Shown: positions 26,339 to 34,042 of the stretch, piece by piece
How positions within the stretch are numbered: position 1 is the first letter of the stretch
Layout of the letters: each line of letters starts with the position of its first letter
Assembly: GCA_966250385.1 (NCBI GenBank)
Contig: CBINHC010000005.1
Span: forward strand, 234,616 to 298,615
Length of the DNA stretch: 64,000 nt
Source of the DNA: DASWTL01 sp966250385
GTDB taxonomy: Bacteria; Bacteroidota; Bacteroidia; Sphingobacteriales; Sphingobacteriaceae
Reading direction: 5' to 3'
Position numbers and translations under genes: made by a program
Notes under the pieces: model-generated
What the model was told of the DNA's origin: nothing
The model's input: only the letters and a program-made list of their open reading frames with translations
Database searches by the model: none

Positions 26339-26378
26339 GTCTTTAGCTAATGGGTAGTTCACATTTGCGAACCAAAGA
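26230..26378 (+). ncRNA. Candidate TnpB guide RNA (omega RNA) spanning the right end
   Basis: In this family the guide RNA comes from the 3' end of tnpB and the right end. Here the scaffold would include the hairpin CCCATTAG (26331-26338)/CTAATGGG (26347-26354), end at TTCAC (26358-26362) and continue into a guide taken from host DNA starting ATTTGCGAACC. The 5' limit is unknown and set arbitrarily. Confidence 0.4.
26360..26367 (+). promoter_or_regulatory. Aminotransferase -7 box disrupted by the insertion
   Basis: Joining the host sequence left of the element (TTTTAC) to that on its right (ATTTGCG) recreates TACATTTGCG, a full match to TAnnTTTGC. With the element present the box reads CACATTTG, losing the leading T and its natural upstream region. 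Confidence 0.5.
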
Positions 26379-26385
26379 ATACGAA

Positions 26386-27579
26386 ATGACGAGTTTATCA
26401 GACAGAATCAATCAGCTTGCAGAGTCCCAGACGATCAGAATGGCCAAAATGGCCCGGGAACTCGCGGCCCAGGGCGTTGATGTTATCAGTCTCAGTTTCG
26501 GCGAACCTGATTTCCACACTCCGGAATACATCAAGGAGGCGGCAAAAAAGGCGATGGACGAGAATTACACCTACTACACGCCCGTTTCCGGATATCCTGA
26601 ATTGCGGAAGGCCATTGCGGCCAAGCTTAAACGGGAGAACGGACTGGATTATAACTTCGATCAGATCGTCGTTTCGACCGGTGCCAAGCAATCCCTGGCA
26701 AACGCGGTGCTTTGCCTGGTGAATCCGGGCGATGAGGTGATCGTTCCTACGCCCTATTGGGTTTCCTACTCGGAAATGATCAAACTGGCCGAAGGTACCC
26801 CGGTATTTATCCGGAGTACGATAGAGAACGATTTTAAGATCACCGCTGCCCAGCTGGAGGCAGCGATCACGCCCCGCTCGAAGGTCTTCATGTTCTCCTC
26901 CCCGAACAACCCGACCGGCAGTGTCTATTCGGAAGCGGAACTCGCTGAACTGGCCGCCGTATTTTCAAGGCATCCGCAGATCACCATCATCTCAGATGAG
27001 ATCTATGAGCATATCAACTTCGTCGGCAAACATGTTTCCATCGCCCAAATGCCGGATATGAAGGACAGAACCGTGGTGATCAACGGGTTCTCCAAATCCT
27101 ATGCAATGACCGGCTGGAGGATTGGCTACCTGGCCGCCAATAAGGAGATTGCCACCGCCTGTGACAAAATGCAGGGCCAGATCACCTCTGCGACCTGTTC
27201 AATCACCCAGCGTGCCGGTATTGCCGCCTATCAAGGAGGCCTGGAAAGCGTAATGAAAATGAAGGAAGCTTTCGCCAGACGACGTACGATCGTCTATGAT
27301 CTCCTCAGAGATATCCCGGGACTGAGAACCAACCTTCCTGACGGCGCCTTCTACTTTTTTCCTGACGTGTCTTCCTTCTTTAACAAATCTTATAACGGAA
27401 ACACCATAACAAATTCCTACGAGCTGTGTTGTTACCTCCTTGAAACGGCACATGTGGCCGTCGTCAGCGGGGATTCCTTCGGAGACGAGAACTGTATCCG
27501 GATTTCCTATGCCGCATCGGAAGAAAAACTGATGGAAGCCCTGAGGCGTATCAAGAAAGCATTGGCTCAACTAAGCTGA
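26386..27579 (+). CDS. PLP-dependent aminotransferase class I (aspartate aminotransferase-like)
   Basis: I start at the ATG at 26386 (MTSLSDRINQLAESQTIRMAKMA), giving 397 residues; an in-frame ATG at 26350 exists only because of IS sequence. It is a fold-type I enzyme with SFGEPDFHTPEYIKEAA, SSPNNPTGSVYSEAEL, ISDEIYEHI and the Schiff-base Lys in NGFSKSYAMTGWRIGY. It matches the aspartate/prephenate aminotransferase group. It probably makes aspartate or glutamate-linked amino acids in the cytoplasm. Three bases separate it from the heptose kinase gene. Confidence 0.93.
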   Translation: MTSLSDRINQLAESQTIRMAKMARELAAQGVDVISLSFGEPDFHTPEYIKEAAKKAMDENYTYYTPVSGYPELRKAIAAKLKRENGLDYNFDQIVVSTGAKQSLANAVLCLVNPGDEVIVPTPYWVSYSEMIKLAEGTPVFIRSTIENDFKITAAQLEAAITPRSKVFMFSSPNNPTGSVYSEAELAELAAVFSRHPQITIISDEIYEHINFVGKHVSIAQMPDMKDRTVVINGFSKSYAMTGWRIGYLAANKEIATACDKMQGQITSATCSITQRAGIAAYQGGLESVMKMKEAFARRRTIVYDLLRDIPGLRTNLPDGAFYFFPDVSSFFNKSYNGNTITNSYELCCYLLETAHVAVVSGDSFGDENCIRISYAASEEKLMEALRRIKKALAQLS

Positions 27580-27582
27580 TTA

Positions 27583-28557
27583 ATGAGGAACCTTTTCGAT
27601 AAATTCAATAACCTGAACATCCTGATCATCGGCGATGTGATGATGGACTCCTACCTGTGGGGAAAGGTCGACCGTATTTCCCCGGAGGCCCCTGTGCCCG
27701 TCGTTTCGGTCCGGAAGAAAGAGAACCGCCTGGGCGGCGCGGCCAACGTGGCGCTGAACATCCAGGCCCTGGGCGCGACCCCGTGGCTGTGTTCGGTCGT
27801 CGGCGACGATATGGAAGGCCAGGAGTTCTGCCGGCTGCTCGACGTCCAGTCGATGCCCCGCCACGGGATCGTTACGGTTCCCGGCCGGCCAACGACCGTG
27901 AAAACCCGGGTCATCGGCCAGAACCAGCAGATCGTGCGGGTGGACGCAGAGGATGACCGGGTGATCGGGCCCGGGACTACTGATTTGTTGTTAAAGAAAG
28001 TGTCCGATATCATCAGCGGCCATCCGGTCAGCGTGATCATCTTTGAAGACTATGACAAGGGAGTGATTACCGAAGACCTGATCCGGGAAGTCGTTCGCAT
28101 CGCCGCCGAACATGGCATTCCGACGATCGTCGATCCTAAGAAAAGAAATTTCCTGTGTTACCGGAACGTTACCCTGTTCAAACCGAACCTCAAGGAACTC
28201 CGCGAGGGACTGAAAGTCGATCTCGATGCGGCCAATGCCGGGGAGATCGAGGAAGCCGTTGCGACCCTCCAGGAACGCCTGGGGGCACGTCAGATCATGG
28301 TCACCCTTTCCGAACGCGGCGTATATATCACTTCTGAAAACGGAAAGAAGCTGATCCCGGCCCATATCCGCAATATTGCCGATGTATCCGGAGCCGGTGA
28401 TACCGTAATCGCCACTGCGGCAGTGTGCATGGCGTCAGGATTCGACGAGTTCATGACCGCAGCCATCGCGAACCTGGCCGGCGGCCTGGTTTGTGAACAT
28501 GTGGGCGTCGTACCGATCAACAAGGAACAGCTGCTGGCCGAAGCGCTGAAGCTCTGA
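27583..28557 (+). CDS. rfaE1: D-glycero-beta-D-manno-heptose-7-phosphate kinase (HldE kinase-type, PfkB family)
   Basis: 324 residues, a stand-alone kinase domain without the nucleotidyltransferase half found in HldE. It starts NILIIGDVMMDSYLWGKVDRISPEAPVPVV, has RLGGAANVALNIQALG, VDPKKRNFLCY, and the PfkB signature DVSGAGDTVIATAAVCMASG with the catalytic Asp. It phosphorylates heptose 7-phosphate at C1 for ADP-heptose and LPS core synthesis. The separate adenylyltransferase must be elsewhere. Confidence 0.9.
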   Translation: MRNLFDKFNNLNILIIGDVMMDSYLWGKVDRISPEAPVPVVSVRKKENRLGGAANVALNIQALGATPWLCSVVGDDMEGQEFCRLLDVQSMPRHGIVTVPGRPTTVKTRVIGQNQQIVRVDAEDDRVIGPGTTDLLLKKVSDIISGHPVSVIIFEDYDKGVITEDLIREVVRIAAEHGIPTIVDPKKRNFLCYRNVTLFKPNLKELREGLKVDLDAANAGEIEEAVATLQERLGARQIMVTLSERGVYITSENGKKLIPAHIRNIADVSGAGDTVIATAAVCMASGFDEFMTAAIANLAGGLVCEHVGVVPINKEQLLAEALKL

Positions 28558-29805
28558 TTACTTGCTCCGGATCGCTTCCACAGGATCCAGCCGGGATGCC
28601 ATGAACGCCGGTATGAACCCGGAAACCAGCCCGATCAGTGAGGACAGGATGATCGTCAGGGTCACTTTGCCGATATCGACCACAACGGTAAAATCGGCAA
28701 AGGTCTTGAACAGGAACGCCAGCAGATAAACGATGCCCAGACCGATAAATCCGCCCATCAGGCACAGCATGATGGCTTCGATCAGGAACTGCAGCATGAT
28801 AAAGTAATTCTTGGCGCCGAGGGACTTCTGGATACCGATAATATTGGTCCGCTCCCGCACGGAAACGAACATGATGTTGGCGATCCCGAATCCCCCTACA
28901 AGGATCGAGAATCCGCCGATAAACGCACCGGCAAAGTTGACGATCCCGAACAGCTGATCCAGCTGGGCGGTAATGATGGTGGTCTTATTCAGCGCGAAAT
29001 CATCCTCTTCACGCGGACTGATCCGGCGGATGGAACGCATCAATCCCCGAAGCTCGCTCTCCAGTTCGCTGCTGCTGATGGAAGATTTTCCGCGGACCGT
29101 GATCTGCGGACCGTACCGTTCGTTTTCCACATCCACCAGGCCGCGGACGAAGTTCAGCGGGGTCAGGATCGACTTATCCGAGGAAATGCCCAGCATATCC
29201 TCCCCTTCTTCCTTGAACACCCCGATGACCCGGACGTTCCGGCCCAGCACCTTGATGGTCTTGCCGACCGGGCTCTGATGCGGAAACAGTCCTTCAGCTA
29301 CCAGGTGCCCGATGATCGCAACCGGCGTACCCGCACGGGATTCCGATTCGGTAAAATACCGGCCGTCCTGCAGATCAAACTGCCAGGTGATATAGTAATC
29401 GTGTGAGGCGGCACCTATCTGCACCCCCGATACGCTGTTGCTCCTGTATTTGATGGTCCGGTCGCCCATATAGACCTCGAAGGTGATCCCTTCGGCACTC
29501 TCCAGCCGGTCGGTCAGTTTCTCAAAATCACGCAGGGACGGTGAAGGACGGTTCATGTACTTCCACCAGGGGAAGTCGCCGCCACCGCCCCAGGGCCACT
29601 TCTGGATATAGATTGTATTGCTGCCCAGTTTGTCGACGCTGTTCTGAAGGTTGTTTCTTAACGTATCGACCGCCGAGAATACTCCGATGATCGTCATGAT
29701 CCCGATGGTAATCCCCAGGAGAGACAGAATTGTTCTGAGCTTATTGGTGCTAAGAGCCTCAAAGGCGAAGATGAAGCTCTCCCGGATCAACTTGAATACT
29801 ATCAT
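28558..29805 (-). CDS. MacB-type ABC transporter permease
   Basis: 415 residues. A first membrane helix (LRTILSLLGITIGIMTIIGVFSAV) is followed by a periplasmic MacB-PCD domain (residues 45-270) and three C-terminal helices, ending GFIPAFMASRLDPVEAIRSK, the typical FtsX/MacB tail. It should power export or mechanotransmission across the envelope. No ATPase gene adjoins; the MacB/LolD-like ATPase gene at 32939-33700 is the nearest candidate partner. The stop abuts the convergent kinase stop directly. Confidence 0.9.
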   Translation of the reverse strand: MIVFKLIRESFIFAFEALSTNKLRTILSLLGITIGIMTIIGVFSAVDTLRNNLQNSVDKLGSNTIYIQKWPWGGGGDFPWWKYMNRPSPSLRDFEKLTDRLESAEGITFEVYMGDRTIKYRSNSVSGVQIGAASHDYYITWQFDLQDGRYFTESESRAGTPVAIIGHLVAEGLFPHQSPVGKTIKVLGRNVRVIGVFKEEGEDMLGISSDKSILTPLNFVRGLVDVENERYGPQITVRGKSSISSSELESELRGLMRSIRRISPREEDDFALNKTTIITAQLDQLFGIVNFAGAFIGGFSILVGGFGIANIMFVSVRERTNIIGIQKSLGAKNYFIMLQFLIEAIMLCLMGGFIGLGIVYLLAFLFKTFADFTVVVDIGKVTLTIILSSLIGLVSGFIPAFMASRLDPVEAIRSK

Positions 29806-29923
29806 AACTTGGGTTTAGACCACGCGCCGTTTGAAACGTTACGTTAAAAGTGCTGAAATTTTCGGTTTTCCCTGCAAACAAAAGCAAGATTCCTTAAATT
29901 AAGAGAATACGAAGAATTATTCA

Positions 29924-29931
29924 TAAATTTG
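29924..29931 (+). promoter_or_regulatory. -7 box of queA
   Basis: TAAATTTG followed by CG is a full match to TAnnTTTGC, ending 26 bases before the queA ATG. Confidence 0.5.
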
Positions 29932-29957
29932 CGCCCTAAATTCTACTCATAGTCCAT

Positions 29958-31007
29958 ATGAAATTATCTCAGTTTAAATTCAACTTACCGGAATCCCTTA
30001 TTGCTCACAACCCAGCTCCCAGCCGGGATGAAGCCCGTCTGATGGTACTTGACCGTAAAACCGGCGCTATCGAGCATAGGATTTTCAAGGATGTGCTGGA
30101 ATATTTCAATGAGAAGGACGTGATGATCCTGAATAACACCCGTGTATTCCCAGCCCGTATGTATGGCAACAAGGAAAAGACCGGGGCTACCATTGAGGTG
30201 TTCCTGTTGAGAGAACTGAACAAGGAGCTGCGCCTTTGGGATGTACTGGTCGATCCGGCAAGAAAGATCCGTGTAGGCAACAAGCTTTATTTCGGCGAAG
30301 ATGACCTGCTGGTTGCCGAAGTGGTGGATAACACGACATCGCGCGGCAGAACGATCCGTTTCCTGTTCGACGGGACCGATGAGGAGTTCCGCCGGAACAT
30401 TGAGATCCTGGGTGAAACTCCGCTACCTAAATACATCAAGCGTAAGGCAACCGAAGAAGACAAAGACCGGTATCAGACCATTTTCGCCAAAAAAGAAGGT
30501 GCCGTGGCAGCTCCGACTGCCGGTCTGCACTTCAGCCGGGAACTGATGAAGCGCCTGGAACTGAAAGGCGTTGAATTTGCGGAGGTGACCCTGCATGTCG
30601 GCTTAGGCACCTTCCGTTCTGTTGAGGTGGAAGATCTGACCAAACACAAGATGGATTCCGAGCAGTTCATCATCGAACAGCGCGATGCCGATATCGTTAA
30701 CAGGGGACTCGAAAGAAAAGCGCGGATCTGCGCCGTGGGCACGACCAGCATGCGCGCTATCGAATCCGCAGTTTCCGCCTCCAAAACACTTAAGGCGGCC
30801 AATGACTGGACCAGTAAATTCATTTTCCCGCCCTATGAGTTCAGCATTGCAAACAGTATGATCACCAACTTCCACACGCCGGAGTCTACCCTGCTGATGA
30901 TGATCTCCGCATTCGGCGGTTATGAAAACGTCATGAATGCCTACGAAGTTGCCGTCAAGGAGAAATACCGGTTCTATAGCTACGGCGACGCCATGCTGAT
31001 CATCTGA
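29958..31007 (+). CDS. queA: tRNA preQ1(34) S-adenosylmethionine ribosyltransferase-isomerase
   Basis: 349 residues, full length. It starts LSQFKFNLPESLIAHNPAPSRDEARLMVL and has MILNNTRVFPARM, LPKYIKR, GAVAAPTAGLHFS and VGLGTFRSV, all QueA hallmarks. It moves a ribosyl moiety from SAM to preQ1 in tRNA, making epoxyqueuosine. queE of the same pathway is about 9.5 kb downstream. A terminator follows. Confidence 0.97.
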   Translation: MKLSQFKFNLPESLIAHNPAPSRDEARLMVLDRKTGAIEHRIFKDVLEYFNEKDVMILNNTRVFPARMYGNKEKTGATIEVFLLRELNKELRLWDVLVDPARKIRVGNKLYFGEDDLLVAEVVDNTTSRGRTIRFLFDGTDEEFRRNIEILGETPLPKYIKRKATEEDKDRYQTIFAKKEGAVAAPTAGLHFSRELMKRLELKGVEFAEVTLHVGLGTFRSVEVEDLTKHKMDSEQFIIEQRDADIVNRGLERKARICAVGTTSMRAIESAVSASKTLKAANDWTSKFIFPPYEFSIANSMITNFHTPESTLLMMISAFGGYENVMNAYEVAVKEKYRFYSYGDAMLII

Positions 31008-31038
31008 TCCCGATACAGGAACAATATTTTTTCAAATA

Positions 31039-31066
31039 AAATGAGGATCTTAGGTCCTCATTTTTA
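31039..31066 (+). terminator. Intrinsic terminator after queA
   Basis: AAATGAGGA (31039-31047) pairs with TCCTCATTT (31055-31063) around TCTTAGG, followed by a short T run. Confidence 0.88.
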
Positions 31067-31083
31067 GTTTTACCAGTATTCAT

Positions 31084-31755
31084 ATGAACTATTATGCGAT
31101 GATCGTGGCCGGCGGTTCGGGAAGCCGGATGCAGAACCGGGTACCGAAACAGTTCCTCTTGCTGAATGACCGGCCCGTGATCATGCATACCATGGAAGCG
31201 TTCCACCGTTCTTCCTGCCACCCGGCGATTATCCTGGTCCTGAATCCTGCCGCTGCCGACCAGTGGGCGGATCTTTGCCGTGAATATGAGTTTACGGTCC
31301 CCCATGAAGTCGTTCCGGGCGGTGCCAGCCGGTTTGAATCGGTAAGAAACGGGTTATCGGTGATCGCTGAAGAAGGGATTGTCGCCGTCCACGATGCGGT
31401 GCGGCCCGTTATTTCAGAAGAACTGATTCTCAGAGCCTTTCGGGAGGCTGAACGGTCCGGGACGGCGGTTCCGGCCATCCTGAGCAGGGATTCCGTCCGT
31501 CAGGGGTCCGAAGAATCATCCCGGGCGCTCGACCGCCAGGAGATCTTCCTGGTCCAGACGCCGCAGACGTTCCGGAGCGATATCCTCAGAAAAGCCTATG
31601 AACAACCCTACAGGGAAACGTATACGGATGATGCCAGTGTCGTTGAGGCATCCGGCGTCAGGGTCCGGATGATTGAGGGGGATGCGGCCAACATCAAGAT
31701 CACCTTTCCGGGAGACCTTTCCCTGGCCGGGTTTTATCTGAACAGGCAAAAGTAA
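31084..31755 (+). CDS. ispD: 2-C-methyl-D-erythritol 4-phosphate cytidylyltransferase
   Basis: 223 residues, normal length. The nucleotide loop is IVAGGSGSRMQNRVPKQFLLL; further motifs are VAVHDAVRPVIS and LVQTPQTFRSDIL, DDASVVEASG. It makes CDP-methylerythritol in the non-mevalonate isoprenoid pathway, in the cytoplasm. Two terminators flank it, so it appears to be monocistronic. Confidence 0.96.
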   Translation: MNYYAMIVAGGSGSRMQNRVPKQFLLLNDRPVIMHTMEAFHRSSCHPAIILVLNPAAADQWADLCREYEFTVPHEVVPGGASRFESVRNGLSVIAEEGIVAVHDAVRPVISEELILRAFREAERSGTAVPAILSRDSVRQGSEESSRALDRQEIFLVQTPQTFRSDILRKAYEQPYRETYTDDASVVEASGVRVRMIEGDAANIKITFPGDLSLAGFYLNRQK

Positions 31756-31781
31756 AAGATCCGAAAAACTCGGACCTTTTA
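31751..31781. terminator. Bidirectional terminator between ispD and a small membrane protein gene
   Basis: AAAAG-TCCGA pairs with TCGGA-CTTTT around AAAAC with one internal mismatch. It overlaps the ispD stop and lies ten bases past the stop of the minus-strand small gene. Confidence 0.75.
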
Positions 31782-31790
31782 CGGCGGTAT

Positions 31791-31946
31791 TTATACCGTT
31801 CCTCCGCGGATCACGCGAAGCAAGATCGCAATAATGGCAATAACCAGCAGGATGTGAATAATGTTACCGCCAAAAGGAGTCACAAAAGCTCCGAAAATCC
31901 AGACAATTATCAGAATGACGGCGATCAGATAAAGTAAATTACCCAT
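31791..31946 (-). CDS. lmo0937-family small membrane protein (51 residues)
   Basis: ATG at 31946, TAA at 31791. The product starts MGNLLYLIAVILIIVWIFG and ends ILLRVIRGGTV, with two hydrophobic helices joined by a short Thr-Pro-Phe-Gly-Gly turn. This is the layout of lmo0937/DUF5670 small membrane proteins, widespread in Bacteroidota. Function unknown. It is shorter than usual gene-calling limits. Confidence 0.85.
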   Translation of the reverse strand: MGNLLYLIAVILIIVWIFGAFVTPFGGNIIHILLVIAIIAILLRVIRGGTV

Positions 31947-32050
31947 AGCTTTAAGTTTTAGTTTGAGGTGATTAATTAATTTACTCTTAAGTAATACTAA
32001 AACTGTGCCGAATGTTCTGCCAAACCGGAGGAAAATAGCCTAAAAACTAC

Positions 32051-32071
32051 AAAAGCCCCGCAGGGCTTTTT
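32051..32071 (-). terminator. Intrinsic terminator after the DUF2795 gene
   Basis: GCCC and GGGC pair around a four-base loop, flanked by A and T runs; on the minus strand it directly follows the DUF2795 stop and ends in TTTT. Confidence 0.8.
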
Positions 32072-32293
32072 TTAGTATTCATCTTCGTTGAAGAAAAAAT
32101 CGTCTTTTGTAGGGTAATCAGGCCAGATTTCTTCTATATTTTCATACGGCTCACCGTCATCTTCTAAAGCCTGAAGGTTTTCAATCACTTCCACCGGAGC
32201 TCCTGAACGTATTGCATAATCGATTAATTCATCTTTTGTGGCTGGCCAGGGTGCGTCTTCCAGGTGTGATGCCAATTCAAGTGTCCAATACAT
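32072..32293 (-). CDS. DUF2795 small protein
   Basis: 73 residues, acidic, starting MYWTLELASHLEDAPWPATKDELIDYAIRSGA, with LQALEDDGEPYENIEEIWPDYP. This is the DUF2795 pattern, a small protein conserved in Bacteroidota with unknown role. No membrane segment. It is preceded by its own promoter box. Confidence 0.9.
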   Translation of the reverse strand: MYWTLELASHLEDAPWPATKDELIDYAIRSGAPVEVIENLQALEDDGEPYENIEEIWPDYPTKDDFFFNEDEY

Positions 32294-32322
32294 ACTTTAA
32301 GAATTTAAAAATTTGAATGTCG

Positions 32323-32330
32323 CAAAAGTA
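32323..32330 (-). promoter_or_regulatory. -7 box of the DUF2795 gene
   Basis: On the minus strand TACTTTTG followed by CG, a full match to TAnnTTTGC, ends 29 bases before the start at 32293 within an AT-rich leader. Confidence 0.5.
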
Positions 32331-32369
32331 TAATAAAATATTTGAGATATTAATATAAAAAAAGATCTT

Positions 32370-32921
32370 TTAATTCTTCCTCGGAATCCAAACATTTTCT
32401 TCAGCTCCGTTCTGCTGAGCTACTTTCCGGGCGAAAGTGAACAGAAAATCACTGAGCCGGTTGAGGTAGATGATCACATTGGGATCTACAAAAGACTCTT
32501 CAGCCAGGTGTACGGCCAGCCGTTCGGCCCGCCGGCAGATACACCTCGCAATATGACAGAACGATGCCGTCATCTCCCCGCCGGGAAGAATGAAGTGCCG
32601 TAATTCAGGCAGGTCGCGTGTCATGGCATCCATCTGGTCCTCCAGGAGCGTAATGTCTTCGGCATGCAGGTCCGGGATCGTCATTCTGGACTTATCGGGA
32701 TCGGAGGCCAGCGACGAGCCGATGGTGAACAGCCGGTCCTGAATTTCCTTCAGCAGTGCCCGCTGGTCATCGGAGATGTCCTGGTCCCGGATGAGTCCGA
32801 TGTAGGAATTAAGCTCATCCACCGTACCGTACGTTTCGATCCGCAGGTGGTATTTGGGGACCCTGGTTCCGCCGATCAGCGAAGTATGGCCCTTGTCCCC
32901 TGTTCTGGTATATATCTTCAT
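32370..32921 (-). CDS. Cob(I)yrinic acid a,c-diamide adenosyltransferase, PduO type
   Basis: 183 residues, full length. Motifs: KIYTRTGDKGHTSLIGGTRV (ATP), ETYGTVDELNSYIGL, and RCICRRAERLAVHL. It transfers the adenosyl group of ATP to cobalamin to form coenzyme B12. The gene is 17 bases downstream of an ABC ATPase gene on the same strand and probably shares its transcript. Confidence 0.95.
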   Translation of the reverse strand: MKIYTRTGDKGHTSLIGGTRVPKYHLRIETYGTVDELNSYIGLIRDQDISDDQRALLKEIQDRLFTIGSSLASDPDKSRMTIPDLHAEDITLLEDQMDAMTRDLPELRHFILPGGEMTASFCHIARCICRRAERLAVHLAEESFVDPNVIIYLNRLSDFLFTFARKVAQQNGAEENVWIPRKN

Positions 32922-32938
32922 CGGGAATGGTTCAGCGC

Positions 32939-33700
32939 TTATTTGATCTTCTCGAAGTCAACGCCCTTATCCACCAGGTCCTTCAGTCTGGGAGAAACGC
33001 TTTTGATATTGGGATTGACGTAATCGGCCTCGATCAGGCCGTCGCGCATCCGCACGATGCGGTGAGCATGGCTGGCAATATCTTCCTCGTGGGTAACCAG
33101 GATAATGGTGTTACCCTTCGAGTGGATCTCTTCGAGAAGGGCCATGATCTCCACCGACGTCTTGGTATCCAGGTTTCCGGTCGGTTCGTCGGCCAGGATG
33201 ATGGACGGATTGTTGATCAGGGCGCGCGCAACTGCCACCCGCTGACGCTGACCCCCCGACAACTCGTTCGGCTTGTGGTCGACGCGGTTGCCCAGGCCCA
33301 CATTCTCCAGTGCCTTCTGGGCCCGGTTATTCCGTTCCTCCTTATGAATGCCGGCATAGACCAGCGGAAGGGCCACGTTGTCCAGGGAAGAAGACCGCGG
33401 AAGCAGGTTGAAGGTCTGGAAAACGAACCCGATCTCCTTGTTCCTCACTTCGGCCAGCTCGTTATCCGACATTTCGCTCACGCGGATCCCGTTCAGGATA
33501 TACTCACCCTTGGTCGGAGTATCCAGGCATCCGAGGATATTCATCAGGGTCGATTTTCCGGATCCGGAAGGCCCCATCAGCGCTACGAACTCGCCCTTCT
33601 GAATGGAGAGTGAAACAGATTTTAACGCGTGGATAGTTTCGGCGCCGATCACGTATTTCCGGCCTATATCGGTGATTGAGATTAGAGATTCCTGTTCCAT
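32939..33700 (-). CDS. MacB/LolD-type ABC transporter ATP-binding protein
   Basis: 253 residues. Walker A is GPSGSGKST, the Q-loop GFVFQTFNLLPRSS, the signature LSGGQRQRVAVARAL, Walker B IILADEPTGNLD, and the switch His is in ILVTHEEDIASHAHR. It belongs to the LolD/MacB class and should pair with an FtsX-like permease; none adjoins. The C-terminal tail (KSVSPRLKDLVDKGVDFEKIK) extends beyond the minimal domain. Confidence 0.93.
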   Translation of the reverse strand: MEQESLISITDIGRKYVIGAETIHALKSVSLSIQKGEFVALMGPSGSGKSTLMNILGCLDTPTKGEYILNGIRVSEMSDNELAEVRNKEIGFVFQTFNLLPRSSSLDNVALPLVYAGIHKEERNNRAQKALENVGLGNRVDHKPNELSGGQRQRVAVARALINNPSIILADEPTGNLDTKTSVEIMALLEEIHSKGNTIILVTHEEDIASHAHRIVRMRDGLIEADYVNPNIKSVSPRLKDLVDKGVDFEKIK

Positions 33701-33748
33701 TCCATTTTTTTCGTTAAGACTTAAAAAAATCAGCTATTGTTACAAAAG

Positions 33749-34042
33749 TTAGGATTTATCTATGACTTTCGCCACCCTAAAGTATTTTCCGTCCTGATCC
33801 GGCGCATTTCTGAGGGCCTCTCCGGTACCTAGTTCCCTGCTGACGATATCGGGCCGCAATACATGTGCCTCATCGGTCATGTAGATCAGCGGGGCCACTT
33901 CCGACGTATCGATCTCATTGAGCTTGTCCATGAAATCGAGAATCCGGTTCATATCCGCTTTAACGCCTTCAAGTTCCCCCGGACCCAGTTCCAGCCGGGC
34001 AAGATGGGCGATTTTCAGAACGGTTTCATCTGTTATCTTCAT
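33749..34042 (-). CDS. gatC: Asp-tRNA(Asn)/Glu-tRNA(Gln) amidotransferase subunit C
   Basis: 97 residues: KIAHLARLELGPGELEGVKADMNRILDFMDKLNEIDTSEVAPL in order is the GatC pattern. It stabilises the GatAB amidotransferase that makes Gln-tRNA(Gln). GatA and GatB are not adjacent. Its start overlaps the end of the acyltransferase gene by 17 bases. The window also encodes AsnRS, so the complex probably serves Gln-tRNA. Confidence 0.93.
   Translation of the reverse strand: MKITDETVLKIAHLARLELGPGELEGVKADMNRILDFMDKLNEIDTSEVAPLIYMTDEAHVLRPDIVSRELGTGEALRNAPDQDGKYFRVAKVIDKS

Larger units (their letters stand above)
24600..26362. mobile_element. IS605-type insertion sequence (IS200/IS605 family)
   Basis: Divergent tnpA (minus) and tnpB (plus) lie between two imperfect palindromes. 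The left side has TTTTAC (24594-24599), the presumed target and cleavage site, and the perfectly complementary guide GTAAAA (24610-24615) at the 5' foot of the left hairpin. The right side has a hairpin at 26331-26354 and then TAGTTCAC, with cleavage inferred after 26362. The element has no terminal inverted repeats and no target duplication, as expected for single-strand transposition. It is AT-rich compared with the host. Boundaries are inferred from this architecture. Confidence 0.85.

Noticed and set aside
26350..26385. Upstream in-frame ATG extending the aminotransferase by 12 residues
   Set aside because: This ATG belongs to the IS right-end hairpin; the homologous protein start is MTSLSDRINQ at 26386.
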